This document shows, piece by piece, positions 1 through 8,967 of a stretch of 64,000 nucleotides of DNA. The translations under genes were made by a program, and so were the position numbers. The notes beneath the pieces were generated by a model. It was not told the DNA's origin and did no database searches. It saw nothing but the letters and a program-made list of their open reading frames with translations. Where the stretch lies: assembly GCF_011927785.1 (NCBI RefSeq), contig NZ_JAATJK010000001.1:3815001-3879000 (forward strand), written 5' to 3'. Every line of letters starts with the position of its first letter. Position 1 is the stretch's first letter. Source of the DNA: Micromonospora profundi (GTDB lineage Bacteria > Actinomycetota > Actinomycetes > Mycobacteriales > Micromonosporaceae).

Positions 1-679
1 CGATCCACCGCGCCGGCGCGTACTCCGGTACGGCCGCGGCGAGCGCGCCGGGCGCCGCCCCGGCGGGGAGCACTGTGGCGTAACGGCCCCGCTCCGGCTC
101 CGCCCGGTGCGCCCGGACCGGGACGGCGCCCGGGATGCCCTGCTGCACCAGGTCGTAGATCCCGTCCGCGTACAGGCGTGCTGTCGCGTCGTCCGCCGCG
201 CCGCCGTACCTCGCCACCACCGGATACCAGGCGGTGACCCGGTCCCGGGCGGCTGCGGTCAACCCCTCGGCTTCGGCCAGGTCGCGCAGCACGGCCGCGC
301 CTCCACGGATGTTCGCCGAGGTGACGGTCTTCAGCCTGCCGACCGGCTCACCGGTCAACGTCGCCGCCCGTTCCAGGGTGTGCTGGGTGGGGTTGCTCAC
401 CAGGTGCATCACCCCGTAGCCGTTGGCCTGGCTCGGCTTGCCGTCGTGGCCGTCCAGCCGGGACTCGCCGTAGCCGACAGCGACCAGGACGTCCCGGGGT
501 ACGTCGTACTCCTGCGCCGCCCGCACGAAGGCCGCGTCCAGGTCGCTACGGCCCGGCGGAGTCGCGGTCGCAGGCGTCGGCGTGACCGCCACCACGCCGA
601 CGAGCGCCGCGGCCAGCAGGGCGACGCCACCACGCCGCCGTCGTCGTGTTCCGGCCACCGGGGCCACCAGTCGTGACAT
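1..679 (-). CDS. secreted lytic-transglycosylase-like / amidase-type cell-wall hydrolase, 3' end cut by window edge
   Basis: The reading frame enters from the window edge and begins at an ATG whose bases overlap the stop of the upstream FG-GAP gene (TGATG), so the two are translationally coupled. The first ~40 residues are a signal peptide: several Arg residues, then a hydrophobic Ala/Leu/Val stretch ending near TPATA. The next ~90 residues look lysozyme-like: EYDVPRDVLVAVGYGESRLD has the usual catalytic-Glu context, followed by a YGVMHL motif resembling the GLMQ motif of transglycosylases. In actinobacteria this arrangement often precedes an N-acetylmuramoyl-L-alanine amidase domain, which would lie beyond the edge. 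The exported, peptidoglycan-directed role is inferred from these motifs. It would be the second gene of the short operon expressed from the LacI-type operator near 2261. Confidence 0.6.
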   Translation of the reverse strand, partial: MSRLVAPVAGTRRRRRGGVALLAAALVGVVAVTPTPATATPPGRSDLDAAFVRAAQEYDVPRDVLVAVGYGESRLDGHDGKPSQANGYGVMHLVSNPTQHTLERAATLTGEPVGRLKTVTSANIRGGAAVLRDLAEAEGLTAAARDRVTAWYPVVARYGGAADDATARLYADGIYDLVQQGIPGAVPVRAHRAEPERGRYATVLPAGAAPGALAAAVPEYAPARWI

Positions 680-2127
680 CACAGGGTCACCTCACCGTTC
701 AGGCCGAAGTAGTCGTGCCATTTGCTGCTGGGACCGAACGTGGTCCCGGTCGACAGGGCGACGTAGACGTCGTTGGTGGCGCCCTTGGTGAAGACGATGA
801 GGTCGTCTCTGCCGTCGCCATTGGCGTCGCCGAGGTACGGGAACTCGCCGGATAGGCAGAAGAAGTCGTGCCATTTCACAGTGGTGCCGGTGAAGCCGGA
901 GCCGGTCGACACGGCCGCGTACACGTCGGCGTCGGCGTTGCAGGTGAACGTGACGATGTCGTCGCGCCCGTCGCCGTTGATGTCCCCGACGCGGGGTAGC
1001 TCGGCGCCGACGGCGAACAGGTCGTGCCACTTCTGCGGCGCCCCGAACGAGGCGCCGTTGGACAGCGCCACGATCACGTCGGAGGCCGATGCGGGGCCCT
1101 GGGTGAACGTGATGATGTCGTCGCGCCCGTCGCCGTTGACGTCGCCGAGCGCCGGGAACTCCCCCGCGATGGAGAAGTAGTCGTGCCACTTCACGGCCGT
1201 GCCGGCGAACGACGACCCGGTCGACAACGCCACGTAGACGTCAGCCGTCGCGTTGTGCGTGAACGCGACGATGTCGTCGCGGCCGTCGCCGTTGACGTCA
1301 CCGACGGCGGCGATCTCCGCGCCAGGGGCGAACCAGTCGTGCCACCTGCCCGGCGACGTGAACGCCGACCCTGTCGACAAGGCCACGTAGACGTCACCGG
1401 TGTTGCTGTGCGCGAACGTGACGATGTCGTCCCGTCCGTCGCCGTTGAAATCACCAGTCGACGCGGTCTCCCCACCGATGGAGAAGAAGTCGTTCCACTT
1501 CACCGACGTTCCCGCGAAGCCGGTGCCGGTTGAGGTGCTCACGTAGACGTCGGCGGCGGCGTTCTGCGTGAAGGTGAGGACGTCGTCGCGGCCGTCGCCG
1601 TTGACGTCCGTCGGTGCGCCGCCGGTCATGCCGTGGGTCCGCGCCGCCTGGTTGAGCAACGTTCGCGCCGTCGCCGCCGCCTGGTCGTACCGATCGGGAA
1701 ACCCCGACCGCTGTACGCACTGGGCGACCTGGCCGGCGGTGTAGCCGGGATTGTTGCGGTCGCAGGTGATCGCCCTGGTGACGTACTGCGTGGTGGCGTA
1801 GACCGGGTCCATGATCTGCTCCGGCGTCCCCCAGCCGTAGTCCCAGCGCTGCTGGAAGACACCCAGGCTGGACTTGTCGCCGCAGGGCAGGTTGTTCATG
1901 TGCGACTCGACCCACCCGGCCTCGAACGTCGAGAGCATGACCTTGTCGTTCACGTTGTACGACCGGGCCACCCGGTAGACGACGAGGGTGACGGCCGGGT
2001 CGTGGGTGGCGGGGACGGACGGACAGGCGAGCGTGTCGATCGGTACGGCAGCAGCGGGCGCAGCGACCGCGACCGTTGCCGTTGCGGTCAGGAGGGCGAC
2101 AAGCATCGCCAGCGAACGTCGTCTCAC
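679..2127 (-). CDS. secreted lysozyme-like protein with six C-terminal FG-GAP/VCBS repeats
   Basis: The GTG start is chosen because GAGGAG lies 4 nt upstream and a signal peptide (VRRRSLAMLVALLTATAT..., cut near residue 26) follows; the frame stays open far upstream but only over the lacI gene. Protein of 482 residues. Residues ~35-165 look like a lysozyme/transglycosylase fold: WVESHMNN places a candidate catalytic Glu at ~74, and SLGVFQQRWDYGWG follows. Residues ~173-482 are six ~52-residue repeats, each opening with a calcium-loop-like D-x-NGDGRDD and carrying KWHD-x-F. Repeat 5 has two Cys that may pair. The repeat module is almost the same as that of the M23 protein at 14809-16332. First gene of its operon, with a TTGACA promoter box and LacI-type operator upstream. 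Enzyme activity is inferred; the repeats probably bind a glycan or protein. Confidence 0.72.
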   Translation of the reverse strand: MRRRSLAMLVALLTATATVAVAAPAAAVPIDTLACPSVPATHDPAVTLVVYRVARSYNVNDKVMLSTFEAGWVESHMNNLPCGDKSSLGVFQQRWDYGWGTPEQIMDPVYATTQYVTRAITCDRNNPGYTAGQVAQCVQRSGFPDRYDQAAATARTLLNQAARTHGMTGGAPTDVNGDGRDDVLTFTQNAAADVYVSTSTGTGFAGTSVKWNDFFSIGGETASTGDFNGDGRDDIVTFAHSNTGDVYVALSTGSAFTSPGRWHDWFAPGAEIAAVGDVNGDGRDDIVAFTHNATADVYVALSTGSSFAGTAVKWHDYFSIAGEFPALGDVNGDGRDDIITFTQGPASASDVIVALSNGASFGAPQKWHDLFAVGAELPRVGDINGDGRDDIVTFTCNADADVYAAVSTGSGFTGTTVKWHDFFCLSGEFPYLGDANGDGRDDLIVFTKGATNDVYVALSTGTTFGPSSKWHDYFGLNGEVTL

Positions 2128-2260
2128 AATGCTCCTCAGGGACGTCAGGTGTGCGACCGGAAGGTGGTTCGCCAGCTGACGCCCGCCCCCGTGGACGCCG
2201 CGTCGGCCGGCGCCGGTCCGGCCGTCCGAAAGCGGGGCCACCCGGCACGCGAGAGAGCGG

Positions 2261-2311
2261 GAAATCGATTGCTGACGAGTGTTGTAGTCACCGGCATCGA
2301 TGTCAATACCT
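2261..2311 (-). promoter_or_regulatory. promoter with LacI-type operator for the lysozyme-like FG-GAP operon
   Basis: Read leftwards, AGGTATTGACA (2311-2301) provides a perfect -35 hexamer. A weak -10 (AACACT, about 2283-2278) follows at 17 nt. The near-palindrome GCAATCGATTTC (2272-2261) lies 28 nt after TTGACA, about where transcription would start, which suits repression. The central CG is typical of LacI-family operators. The same arrangement, with 29-nt spacing, precedes the GH172 gene at 14465-14516. Confidence 0.6.
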
Positions 2312-2348
2312 CCGGAGTTCGGCATCCGGAACGGCCTGGGCCCGACCA

Positions 2349-2376
2349 GAAATCGATTGCTTCCTCTGTATAGGAT
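2349..2376 (+). promoter_or_regulatory. LacI-type operator and possible -10 box of the lacI gene
   Basis: GAAATCGATTGC at 2349-2360 is identical to the operators at 2261-2272 and 14465-14476. TAGGAT at 2371-2376 fits a high-GC actinobacterial -10 (TAnnnT). No convincing -35 box is seen; the operator covers its expected position. The position implies autoregulation of the LacI gene that starts at 2470. Confidence 0.5.
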
Positions 2377-2469
2377 TCCGAGCGATCTCCCGAGGTGCGA
2401 GCACACCCGGGGTCGGCGACCCGATGGCAAACCGGTAGTCCGGGCTTGGGCGACAACGATGAGGGCGGG

Positions 2470-3516
2470 ATGACGACCATCTACGATGTGGCCCGCAGGG
2501 CCGGCGTGTCGCCCGCGACCGTCTCCCGGGTGCTCAACGGACGCGACTCCGTCGACCCGGAGCTGGCCGCCCGCGTACGGCAGGCCGCACAGGATCTCGA
2601 CTATCGCCCGAACGCTGTCGCCCGCAGCCTGCGCCGGAGCCGGACCAGCCTCTGGGCGGTCATCATCTCCGACATCGGAAACCCGTTCTTCACCTCCATG
2701 GTGCGTGGCGTCGAGGACGTCGCACAGGAGGCCGGATTCTCGGTCGTGCTGTGCAACGGTGACGAGGACCCGGACAAGGAGGCCCGGTACGTCGCGGCGG
2801 CCCTCGCCGAGCGGATGGCCGGGGTGATCATCTCCTCGTCCGGGCGGCCGGCCCTGATCAGCCGCCTGGTGCAGGCCGGTATCCCGGTCGTGGCCATCGA
2901 CCGGCAACCGCGCGGCGTCGACGTGGACACAGTGCTCGTCGACAACATCCACGGCGCCGAGCAGGCGACGACCCACCTGGTGGGCAGCGGCTACCGACGG
3001 ATCGCCTGCATCACCGGCCCGCGCCGGATCTCCACAGCCATGCAGCGGCTGCGGGGCTACCAGAAGGCGCTCAAGGCGAGCGGGCGTTCGACGAACGAGG
3101 ACCTGATCCGGTACGCCGACTTCCGCGAGGACGGCGGGTACCGGGCGATGGCCTCGTTGCTGGAGACCGGCGAGCCGCCCGACGCGGTGTTCGCGGCCAA
3201 CAACCTGATGACAGTGGGCGCTGTCGAATGTCTTGTCGACAACGGCATCGACGTACCGGACCGGTTCGGCATCGTCGGGTTCGACGACATTCCGTGGGCG
3301 CACCTGGTCCGGCCGTCACTGAGCACCGTCGCCCAACCCACCTATGACCTGGGTCGTACGGCTGCCTCGCTGCTCGTCGAGCGGATCGCCGACCCGGCGA
3401 AGGCACCCTCGACAGTCGTCCTGCGCACCGAACTGCGGGTACGGGAGAGTTCGGCCCCCGGGCAGCCGAACCGCCCCGACGACAGCCCTCGGCGCCGCGG
3501 TACGACCGGCCCGTAA
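2470..3516 (+). CDS. LacI-family transcriptional regulator
   Basis: A one-component, sugar-responsive DNA-binding regulator of 348 residues, the usual family length. The N-terminal helix-turn-helix TIYDVARRAGVSPATVSRVL (residues 3-22) and hinge region RPNAVARSLRR are diagnostic. They are followed by a periplasmic-binding-protein-like effector domain (about 60-335; IISDIGNPFFTSMVRGVE, VGFDDIPWAHLVRPSLSTV). The ATG is chosen because GAGGGCGGG lies just upstream and the HTH starts two residues in. The gene is divergent from the lysozyme-like FG-GAP operon and convergent, with 15 nt between stops, with the GH172/sugar-transport operon. Three copies of one CG-centred palindrome nearby are its likely operators. 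The effector is unknown; a sugar imported or isomerised by the adjacent operon is the natural guess. Confidence 0.9.
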   Translation: MTTIYDVARRAGVSPATVSRVLNGRDSVDPELAARVRQAAQDLDYRPNAVARSLRRSRTSLWAVIISDIGNPFFTSMVRGVEDVAQEAGFSVVLCNGDEDPDKEARYVAAALAERMAGVIISSSGRPALISRLVQAGIPVVAIDRQPRGVDVDTVLVDNIHGAEQATTHLVGSGYRRIACITGPRRISTAMQRLRGYQKALKASGRSTNEDLIRYADFREDGGYRAMASLLETGEPPDAVFAANNLMTVGAVECLVDNGIDVPDRFGIVGFDDIPWAHLVRPSLSTVAQPTYDLGRTAASLLVERIADPAKAPSTVVLRTELRVRESSAPGQPNRPDDSPRRRGTTGP

Positions 3517-3531
3517 GACGAGACCGGCCGC

Positions 3532-5166
3532 TCATATCCGCACGTCACCGCAGAGGTGGACCGCTACGCCCAGCTCGGCGAAGAAGGCAGCCTTGGCCCG
3601 CAGCGCACGGTCGGCGGTCAGCGCGTCGGGGGCGTAGACGACGTTGACATGGTTGGCCTTGTGCCGGGCCATCAACTGGTCGCGGCCGACGCCGTGCAGC
3701 ACGGCGTGCATGATCGGCCACTGTGGATTCGTGGCGTCGAGCCGGCGCTGCGTCTCGGCCGCGGGCAACTCGACAACCGTGCCGCGACCGAGGTCCACGT
3801 GCAGCGCGCCGTCCATGACGAACACCCTCGACCAGACGATCTCACCCGGTTTCGACACCCCGCTGAGGGTGCCACCGCCGAGCGGGAAGTACATCGGCGG
3901 CTGACGCATGCTGTAGGACCGGTCGTAACCACCGTTGTGCGACGCGGGCACCGAACCGGAGATCTCGAAGACCCAGACGAAACTGTCGTCGTACTGCTCT
4001 CCCCAGCGGATGTCATGCAGCGTGGTGGCCGGGTCCAAGCCCATCGCGGTCCAGATCCGGTTGGTGACCAACGAATCCACCGCGACGCCCTCGTCGACCT
4101 CGTTGAAGTGCGGCAGCGGCACACCCGGGTACAGCTCCCGTGAGCCGTCGCGGCTGGTCACCGGAGGGCGCACCACGTTGTTCAGCAGTCCCTCGGCCAG
4201 GTCGCTTGCCGGAACGGTGTCCTTGAGTCCCTGCTGGTACTGGATTCCCACCGCGTCCAGGCCGAAGTCGTCGGCTATGCGCAGCGCGGCCACGTACATC
4301 CTGCACTGGCTGAGCAGTTGCGCGTGCGTCAGTTCGGTGGCCTCGTCGACGCCGGTGTGGAACGTCATCCCCGCCGCGTCGAGCCAGGCGAGCACTGCCT
4401 GCGCCTCGGGCTCGGGTACCCGCGCCATCTCCGCCACCAGTGCGCTCTGCGACAGGCGTTCCTTGAAGATGCCCAGCGGGTTGAGCAGCTCGTCGTCGAT
4501 GATGGCGTTGTACATGCCCATACAGCCCTCGTCGAAGACACCGATGATGGCCCGCTCGGAGACGAGCTGCCGGGCCAGCGCCACGCCGAGTTCGACCTCG
4601 GCGTCCGGCGGCAGCGCCGGCAGCGGGCGTACGTGGCTCTCGTCGTGCACCACCTCGCCGGTCTCCAGCCACTTCTTCAAGCCGTCGCGCGCCCATTCGT
4701 CGGTGAAGTCCTCGCTCCACAGCGTCGAATACCGCACGCCCGCCTTGGTGAGGCTGCCCGCGAGGTTGAGCAGTCCCACCAGACCGGGATACTGGCCGCT
4801 CCAGTTCGCGACGAGCAGGATCGGCCCCCGGTGGGCGCGCAGCCCTGCCAGCACGTGGTGGCTGTACTGCCAGACCGCCTCGACCACGATCAGCGGGGCG
4901 TCGGGCGGGATCGTCCGGAACACCTCGATTCCTGCGCGTTGGCTGGCGATGAACCCGTGGCCGGTGACCGCGTCGACGTCGTGGCCGCGCCGGACGTGCC
5001 AGCCCAGCGCGGTGACGGCGGCGGAGAGGTCCTCTTCGAGCTGCCGCTGGGTGGGCCAGCAGGTGACGTTCGCGCTCAGCCGCAGGTCGCCGCTCGCCAC
5101 TGTGTAGACGGTGCGCGGCGGGGCGGCCGGCGGCTGCACCGGCACGGGCAGGATGTAACGGGTCAC
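3532..5166 (-). CDS. L-fucose/L-arabinose isomerase-like ketol isomerase
   Basis: A protein of 544 residues from a GTG start with AGGGAG upstream. It resembles the L-fucose/arabinose isomerase superfamily: a Rossmann-like N-terminal part with [20 protein letters not shown], a middle segment [19 protein letters not shown], and a C-terminal part with [17 protein letters not shown]. Family members interconvert aldoses and ketoses with a divalent metal; L-fucose isomerases also convert D-arabinose to D-ribulose. The exact sugar cannot be read from the sequence. It is the last gene of the operon that carries the GH172 and GH43-like enzymes and the sugar importer, so it probably performs the first cytoplasmic step on the imported pentose or deoxysugar. 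No sugar kinase accompanies it. The frame continues upstream of the chosen start, but without family similarity. Confidence 0.75.
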   Translation of the reverse strand: MTRYILPVPVQPPAAPPRTVYTVASGDLRLSANVTCWPTQRQLEEDLSAAVTALGWHVRRGHDVDAVTGHGFIASQRAGIEVFRTIPPDAPLIVVEAVWQYSHHVLAGLRAHRGPILLVANWSGQYPGLVGLLNLAGSLTKAGVRYSTLWSEDFTDEWARDGLKKWLETGEVVHDESHVRPLPALPPDAEVELGVALARQLVSERAIIGVFDEGCMGMYNAIIDDELLNPLGIFKERLSQSALVAEMARVPEPEAQAVLAWLDAAGMTFHTGVDEATELTHAQLLSQCRMYVAALRIADDFGLDAVGIQYQQGLKDTVPASDLAEGLLNNVVRPPVTSRDGSRELYPGVPLPHFNEVDEGVAVDSLVTNRIWTAMGLDPATTLHDIRWGEQYDDSFVWVFEISGSVPASHNGGYDRSYSMRQPPMYFPLGGGTLSGVSKPGEIVWSRVFVMDGALHVDLGRGTVVELPAAETQRRLDATNPQWPIMHAVLHGVGRDQLMARHKANHVNVVYAPDALTADRALRAKAAFFAELGVAVHLCGDVRI

Positions 5167-5245
5167 GGGGCGGCTCCCTTGACTGTCGGGCGGTTGACGG
5201 GTCGGGCAGTCGTTGCTGCGAAGCGACCAGGCCGGCGGTGCGTAC

Positions 5246-6238
5246 TCAGAGACCGCCGAGCTTGGCGTACGCCTCGGCGGCGTTGTCGCTGGTGATCCGC
5301 GTCGTGTCGAGCGTGGTGGCGCGCGGGACGTCCGTGGCGCAGTCGACAAGGATCTTCCGGGCGAGTTCGACGGCCTCACGGCCACCGGTGGCGTACTGGA
5401 AGGTCGCGGCGAGGCGGCCCTGTTCGACGGCCTTGATCCCGCCGGAGGGCACCGGCAACGCGTCGATGCCTGTGAACTTGATCTTTTGTTCGAGCCCGGC
5501 CGCCTTGGCGGCGAGGTAGGCGCCTTCCGCCATCGGATCGTTGTGCGCGTAGACGGCCGACACGTCCGGGTGGGCCTTGATCAGGGCGTCCGCCACCGAC
5601 TGCCCCTTCTCGCGCAGCCAGTCCCCGGGCTGGGAGGCGACGATCTCGATCTTCGGGTTGCCGGCGATGCCCTCACGGAACCCCTTCGCGCGCTCTGCCG
5701 CCGGCGTCGAGCCGGGGAGCCCAGCTATCTCGATCACCTTGCCGCCGCCGGGGAGCAGCGTCTGGGCGTAGAACTCGCCGGCCGCCCTACCGATGGCGAC
5801 GTTGTCCCCTCCGATGAAGGCGGTGTACGCCTCGCCCTCGACCTTGCGGTCCAGCACGATCACCGGGATGCCCTGGTCGTACGCCTTCTTGACCACGGCG
5901 GTCAGCGGCTTGGCCTCGTTTGGCGAGATGATCAGCAGGTTGATCCTCTGGGTGAGGAAGTTCTCCACGTCGGCGACCTGCTTGCTGTTGTCCTGCGCGG
6001 CGTCGGAGACCACGACGCGGAAGCCGGGAACCGCCTTCGCGGCCGTCTGCACGTCGTTGTTCATCACCTGCCGGTACGGCTCGGCGTTGTTGGCCTGCGA
6101 CATGCCGATCAGGAAGTCCTTGCCGGTTCCGCAGGCGCGGGCCGAGCCGGCGTCGTCAGAGGGTTTCTCGACGGTGCATCCCGCGGTGGTCAGAAGCGCG
6201 CCGGTGACCAGCAACGCGAGCACGGTTCGTCTGTGCAT
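5246..6238 (-). CDS. sugar ABC transporter substrate-binding lipoprotein (RbsB type)
   Basis: A 330-residue lipoprotein with a classic signal: MHRR, hydrophobic core, then lipobox LTTAGC with the lipidated Cys at position 21. The mature part is a two-lobed ribose-type binding protein (Peripla_BP_4): [22 protein letters not shown] opens the first lobe, and [40 protein letters not shown] and [13 protein letters not shown] are family signatures. It would capture the sugar released outside by the secreted enzymes of the same operon and deliver it to the permease, whose gene ends 27 nt upstream. Confidence 0.92.
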   Translation of the reverse strand: MHRRTVLALLVTGALLTTAGCTVEKPSDDAGSARACGTGKDFLIGMSQANNAEPYRQVMNNDVQTAAKAVPGFRVVVSDAAQDNSKQVADVENFLTQRINLLIISPNEAKPLTAVVKKAYDQGIPVIVLDRKVEGEAYTAFIGGDNVAIGRAAGEFYAQTLLPGGGKVIEIAGLPGSTPAAERAKGFREGIAGNPKIEIVASQPGDWLREKGQSVADALIKAHPDVSAVYAHNDPMAEGAYLAAKAAGLEQKIKFTGIDALPVPSGGIKAVEQGRLAATFQYATGGREAVELARKILVDCATDVPRATTLDTTRITSDNAAEAYAKLGGL

Positions 6239-6265
6239 GGCAGTGGCTCCTCGGTGTGGGTTCGG

Positions 6266-7360
6266 TCAGGCGATGCCGTGGCGCAGCTTCTGCAGCGCCG
6301 CCGCGAGCACGATCACCAGTCCCTTGATCAGCAGTTGGACGTTGGCGTCGATGTTGTTGAGCGCGAGGATGTTGTTGAGGATGCCGAGCAGCAGCGCGCC
6401 GGCGAGGGTGCCGCCCATCGAGCCGGAGCCGCCGGCCAGGCTCGTCCCGCCGATCACCACAGCGGCGATAGCGTCCAACTCGTATCCGGCGCCGTCGTTG
6501 GGGCTGCCCTGGTTGAGCTGTCCCGCGTGGATCACGCCGGCCACCGCCGCGAGGAGGCCGGCGACAGCGAACACGGCGACCTTGATCCGCGTGACGGGGA
6601 CACCCGAGAGCCGGGCCGCCTTCTCGTTGCCGCCGATCGCGTAGACGTGCCGGGCGAACGCGGTCGTCCGCAGCACCACGATCGCGGCGATCCCGATCAG
6701 GACGAACAGGACCGCCGGCACCGGGAGCACGCCGTTGAGGGAGCCGTTGAGCAGTTCGAAGGCCGGCGGGGCTTCGTGTGCTCCGTCGCCGTAGGCGATC
6801 GGGATCCCCAGGCCACCCGACCAGATCCGGGCGATGCCCCGCGCGACCTGGAGGCCGGCGAGGGTGACGATGAACGACTGGATGCCGAGTCGGGCGACGG
6901 CGTACCCCTGCACGGCGCCGAAGAGCGCACCGATCACGAGCACCACGGCCACCGCCGGCACGATGCCGAACCCCGAGTCGACAAGGAGGGTGGCGGTGCC
7001 GACGGCCGACAGACCGAGGATGGCGCCGACCGACAGGTCGATGCCTCCCAGCAGGATGACGAACGTCATGCCGATCGCGATGATGCCGATCTCCGACACC
7101 GCGCGGACGATATTGCCGAGGTTCCCGGCGGTGAGGAAGAGGATTTCGCCGTCGCGTCGCGGTGAGGCGAGGATCGCGACGACGAAGACCACGAGCAACG
7201 CGAAGAGACTCTGCACCGCGAAGAGCCGGTCGACGAGTTCGCGGCGGCTGCGCGGCCGGCGCAGCCAGCGGGCGGCGGTGCCTCGCAACCCGACCGTGCC
7301 GGCGGCGGGCGGCACCTCGGTCACGGCGGGCTCCGGCGGCGGTACGCGGACGTCGGTCAT
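6266..7360 (-). CDS. sugar ABC transporter permease (RbsC type)
   Basis: A 364-residue integral membrane protein with about nine hydrophobic segments after a ~55-residue cytoplasmic N-terminus. Typical BPD_transp_2 motifs are visible: GMTFVILLGGIDLSVGAILG, GYAVARLGIQSFIVTLAG, ARHVYAIGGNEKAARLSGV and AVVIGGTSLAGGSGSMGGTL. The ATG overlaps the stop of the ATPase gene (ATGA), indicating translational coupling. It forms the membrane channel of the importer with the ATPase upstream and the lipoprotein downstream. Confidence 0.93.
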   Translation of the reverse strand: MTDVRVPPPEPAVTEVPPAAGTVGLRGTAARWLRRPRSRRELVDRLFAVQSLFALLVVFVVAILASPRRDGEILFLTAGNLGNIVRAVSEIGIIAIGMTFVILLGGIDLSVGAILGLSAVGTATLLVDSGFGIVPAVAVVLVIGALFGAVQGYAVARLGIQSFIVTLAGLQVARGIARIWSGGLGIPIAYGDGAHEAPPAFELLNGSLNGVLPVPAVLFVLIGIAAIVVLRTTAFARHVYAIGGNEKAARLSGVPVTRIKVAVFAVAGLLAAVAGVIHAGQLNQGSPNDGAGYELDAIAAVVIGGTSLAGGSGSMGGTLAGALLLGILNNILALNNIDANVQLLIKGLVIVLAAALQKLRHGIA

Positions 7361-8967
7361 CGTTCGTCCCTTCCGGCAGTCGCGCCGCCCATCGCCGCCG
7401 CGAGAATGTCCTCGCCGGTGCAGCCGTCGGTGGGGAGGTCGGCCACCACGCGACCGCCACGCAGCACCACCACGCGGTCGCAGACACCGAGCAGTTCGGG
7501 CAGCTCCGACGAGGCGAGCAGGATGCCCATGCCCTCGCCGGCGAGCCGGCGCAGCAGTCGGTAGATCTCGGCCTTCGCACCGATGTCGACGCCGCGGGTC
7601 GGCTCGTCCAGCAGCAGCAGCCGGGGCTCGGCGAGCAGTTGCCGGGCGAAGACGACCTTCTGCTGGTTGCCGCCGGAGAGCGCGCCGACGGGCGCGGCCG
7701 CCGACGACGTCTTGATGGCCAGTTCGGTGATCGTCCGCTGGACCACGGAGCGCTCCCGTTTGCGGCTGACGAATCCGGCGGTCGTCACGTTTGCCAGGGC
7801 GGTCAGCATGATGCTGCGACCGACCGGATGTTCGAGGACGAGTGCGGCGCGGCGACGGTCCTCGGGCACGAAGCCGACGCCCGCGCGCAGCGCCGCGCGC
7901 GGGTGCCTCGGCGCGTACCGGCTGCCGTTCAACCGGATCGCGCCGCTGCGCCGGCCACGCGGACCGGCACCGAAGAGGGTTTCCAGCAGTTCGGTGCGGC
8001 CGGCTCCCATCAGGCCCGCCAGGCCCACGATCTCGCCGGCCCGTACGGTGAGGCTGATGCCGTCCGGCTCGCAGCGGCCGGGCCGGGGCGCCCGGGGCCG
8101 CACGGCCAGGTCGGTGACGTCGAGCAGTGGTTCGCGCACGGTCCCGCGCGGGCTGTCCGCGTCTCTCGGCGCGGGCGCGAACAGCGAGGTGGCCCGTTCG
8201 CCCACCATCATCGCGATGATCCGCCGCCGGTCCATCCGCCCGGCGGGCACGACACCGGCGACCGAACCGTTGCGCAGCACCGTCGCACGGTCGGCGACGA
8301 CCTCGATCTCCTCCATCCTGTGCGAGATGTAGACGACGCCGACTCCCCGTCGGCGCAGGCCGTCGATGGTGGCGAAGAGCCGCCGCACCTCACCGTCGGC
8401 GAGCGCGGCCGTCGGCTCGTCCATGACGAGCACGCGGGCGTCCAGCGCGAGCGCCTTGGCGATCTCGACGAGCTGCTGCTCCCCCACGCGCAACGACCCG
8501 ACGGGCCGCCGCGGGTCGATGTCGGCCCCGAGCCGGTCCAGGTGCTCCCGCGCGGTACGGACGGCCGCCCGCCGGTCGACTGTGCGCAGCCGCGTCCGGG
8601 GTTCCCGTCCGAGCACCAGGTTGTCGGCCACCGACAGGGCGGGCACCAGGTCGAGTTCCTGGTGGATGGTCGCGATGCCGGCGGCCTGGGCGGCGGCGGG
8701 ACCGGCGAACCGTACCGGCGTCCCGTCGACAGCGATCTCACCGTCGTAGTCGGTGATGACGCCGGAGAGAATGTTGATCAAGGTGGACTTGCCCGCGCCG
8801 TTCTCCCCCAGCAACGCGTGCACCTCGCCGGCGCGCACGTCGAAGGTGACGCCGTCCAGGGCCGTCACACCGCCGAACCTCTTCGCCACGCCGGTCATGG
8901 CGACCACCACCGGCCCGCTCGTGTCCGCCTCCGCGCGCGGCGGGTCGCCGGTGTCCACGGCTGTCAC
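7357..8967 (-). CDS. sugar ABC transporter ATP-binding protein with two ABC domains (RbsA type)
   Basis: The GTG start overlaps the stop of the upstream glycoside-hydrolase gene (GTGA); the protein is 536 residues, slightly longer than the ~500 usual for the family. The first ABC domain has Walker A GENGAGKST (~residue 55), signature LRVGEQQLVEIAKAL and Walker B VLVMDEPTAAL. The second has the degenerate Walker A GLMGAGRTELLE usual for this family, signature LSGGNQQKVVFARQL and Walker B LLLLDEPTRGVD. It energises uptake through the permease encoded next. The duplicated-ATPase type is found with ribose, xylose, galactose and arabinose importers, so the substrate is probably a monosaccharide. 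Confidence 0.93.
   Translation of the reverse strand: MTAVDTGDPPRAEADTSGPVVVAMTGVAKRFGGVTALDGVTFDVRAGEVHALLGENGAGKSTLINILSGVITDYDGEIAVDGTPVRFAGPAAAQAAGIATIHQELDLVPALSVADNLVLGREPRTRLRTVDRRAAVRTAREHLDRLGADIDPRRPVGSLRVGEQQLVEIAKALALDARVLVMDEPTAALADGEVRRLFATIDGLRRRGVGVVYISHRMEEIEVVADRATVLRNGSVAGVVPAGRMDRRRIIAMMVGERATSLFAPAPRDADSPRGTVREPLLDVTDLAVRPRAPRPGRCEPDGISLTVRAGEIVGLAGLMGAGRTELLETLFGAGPRGRRSGAIRLNGSRYAPRHPRAALRAGVGFVPEDRRRAALVLEHPVGRSIMLTALANVTTAGFVSRKRERSVVQRTITELAIKTSSAAAPVGALSGGNQQKVVFARQLLAEPRLLLLDEPTRGVDIGAKAEIYRLLRRLAGEGMGILLASSELPELLGVCDRVVVLRGGRVVADLPTDGCTGEDILAAAMGGATAGRDER

Noticed and set aside
2128..3303. Long minus-strand open frame continuing upstream of the lysozyme-like FG-GAP gene
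   Set aside because: It runs antisense to the clear lacI gene, has no family similarity, and the GTG at 2127 has a Shine-Dalgarno site and begins a signal peptide.
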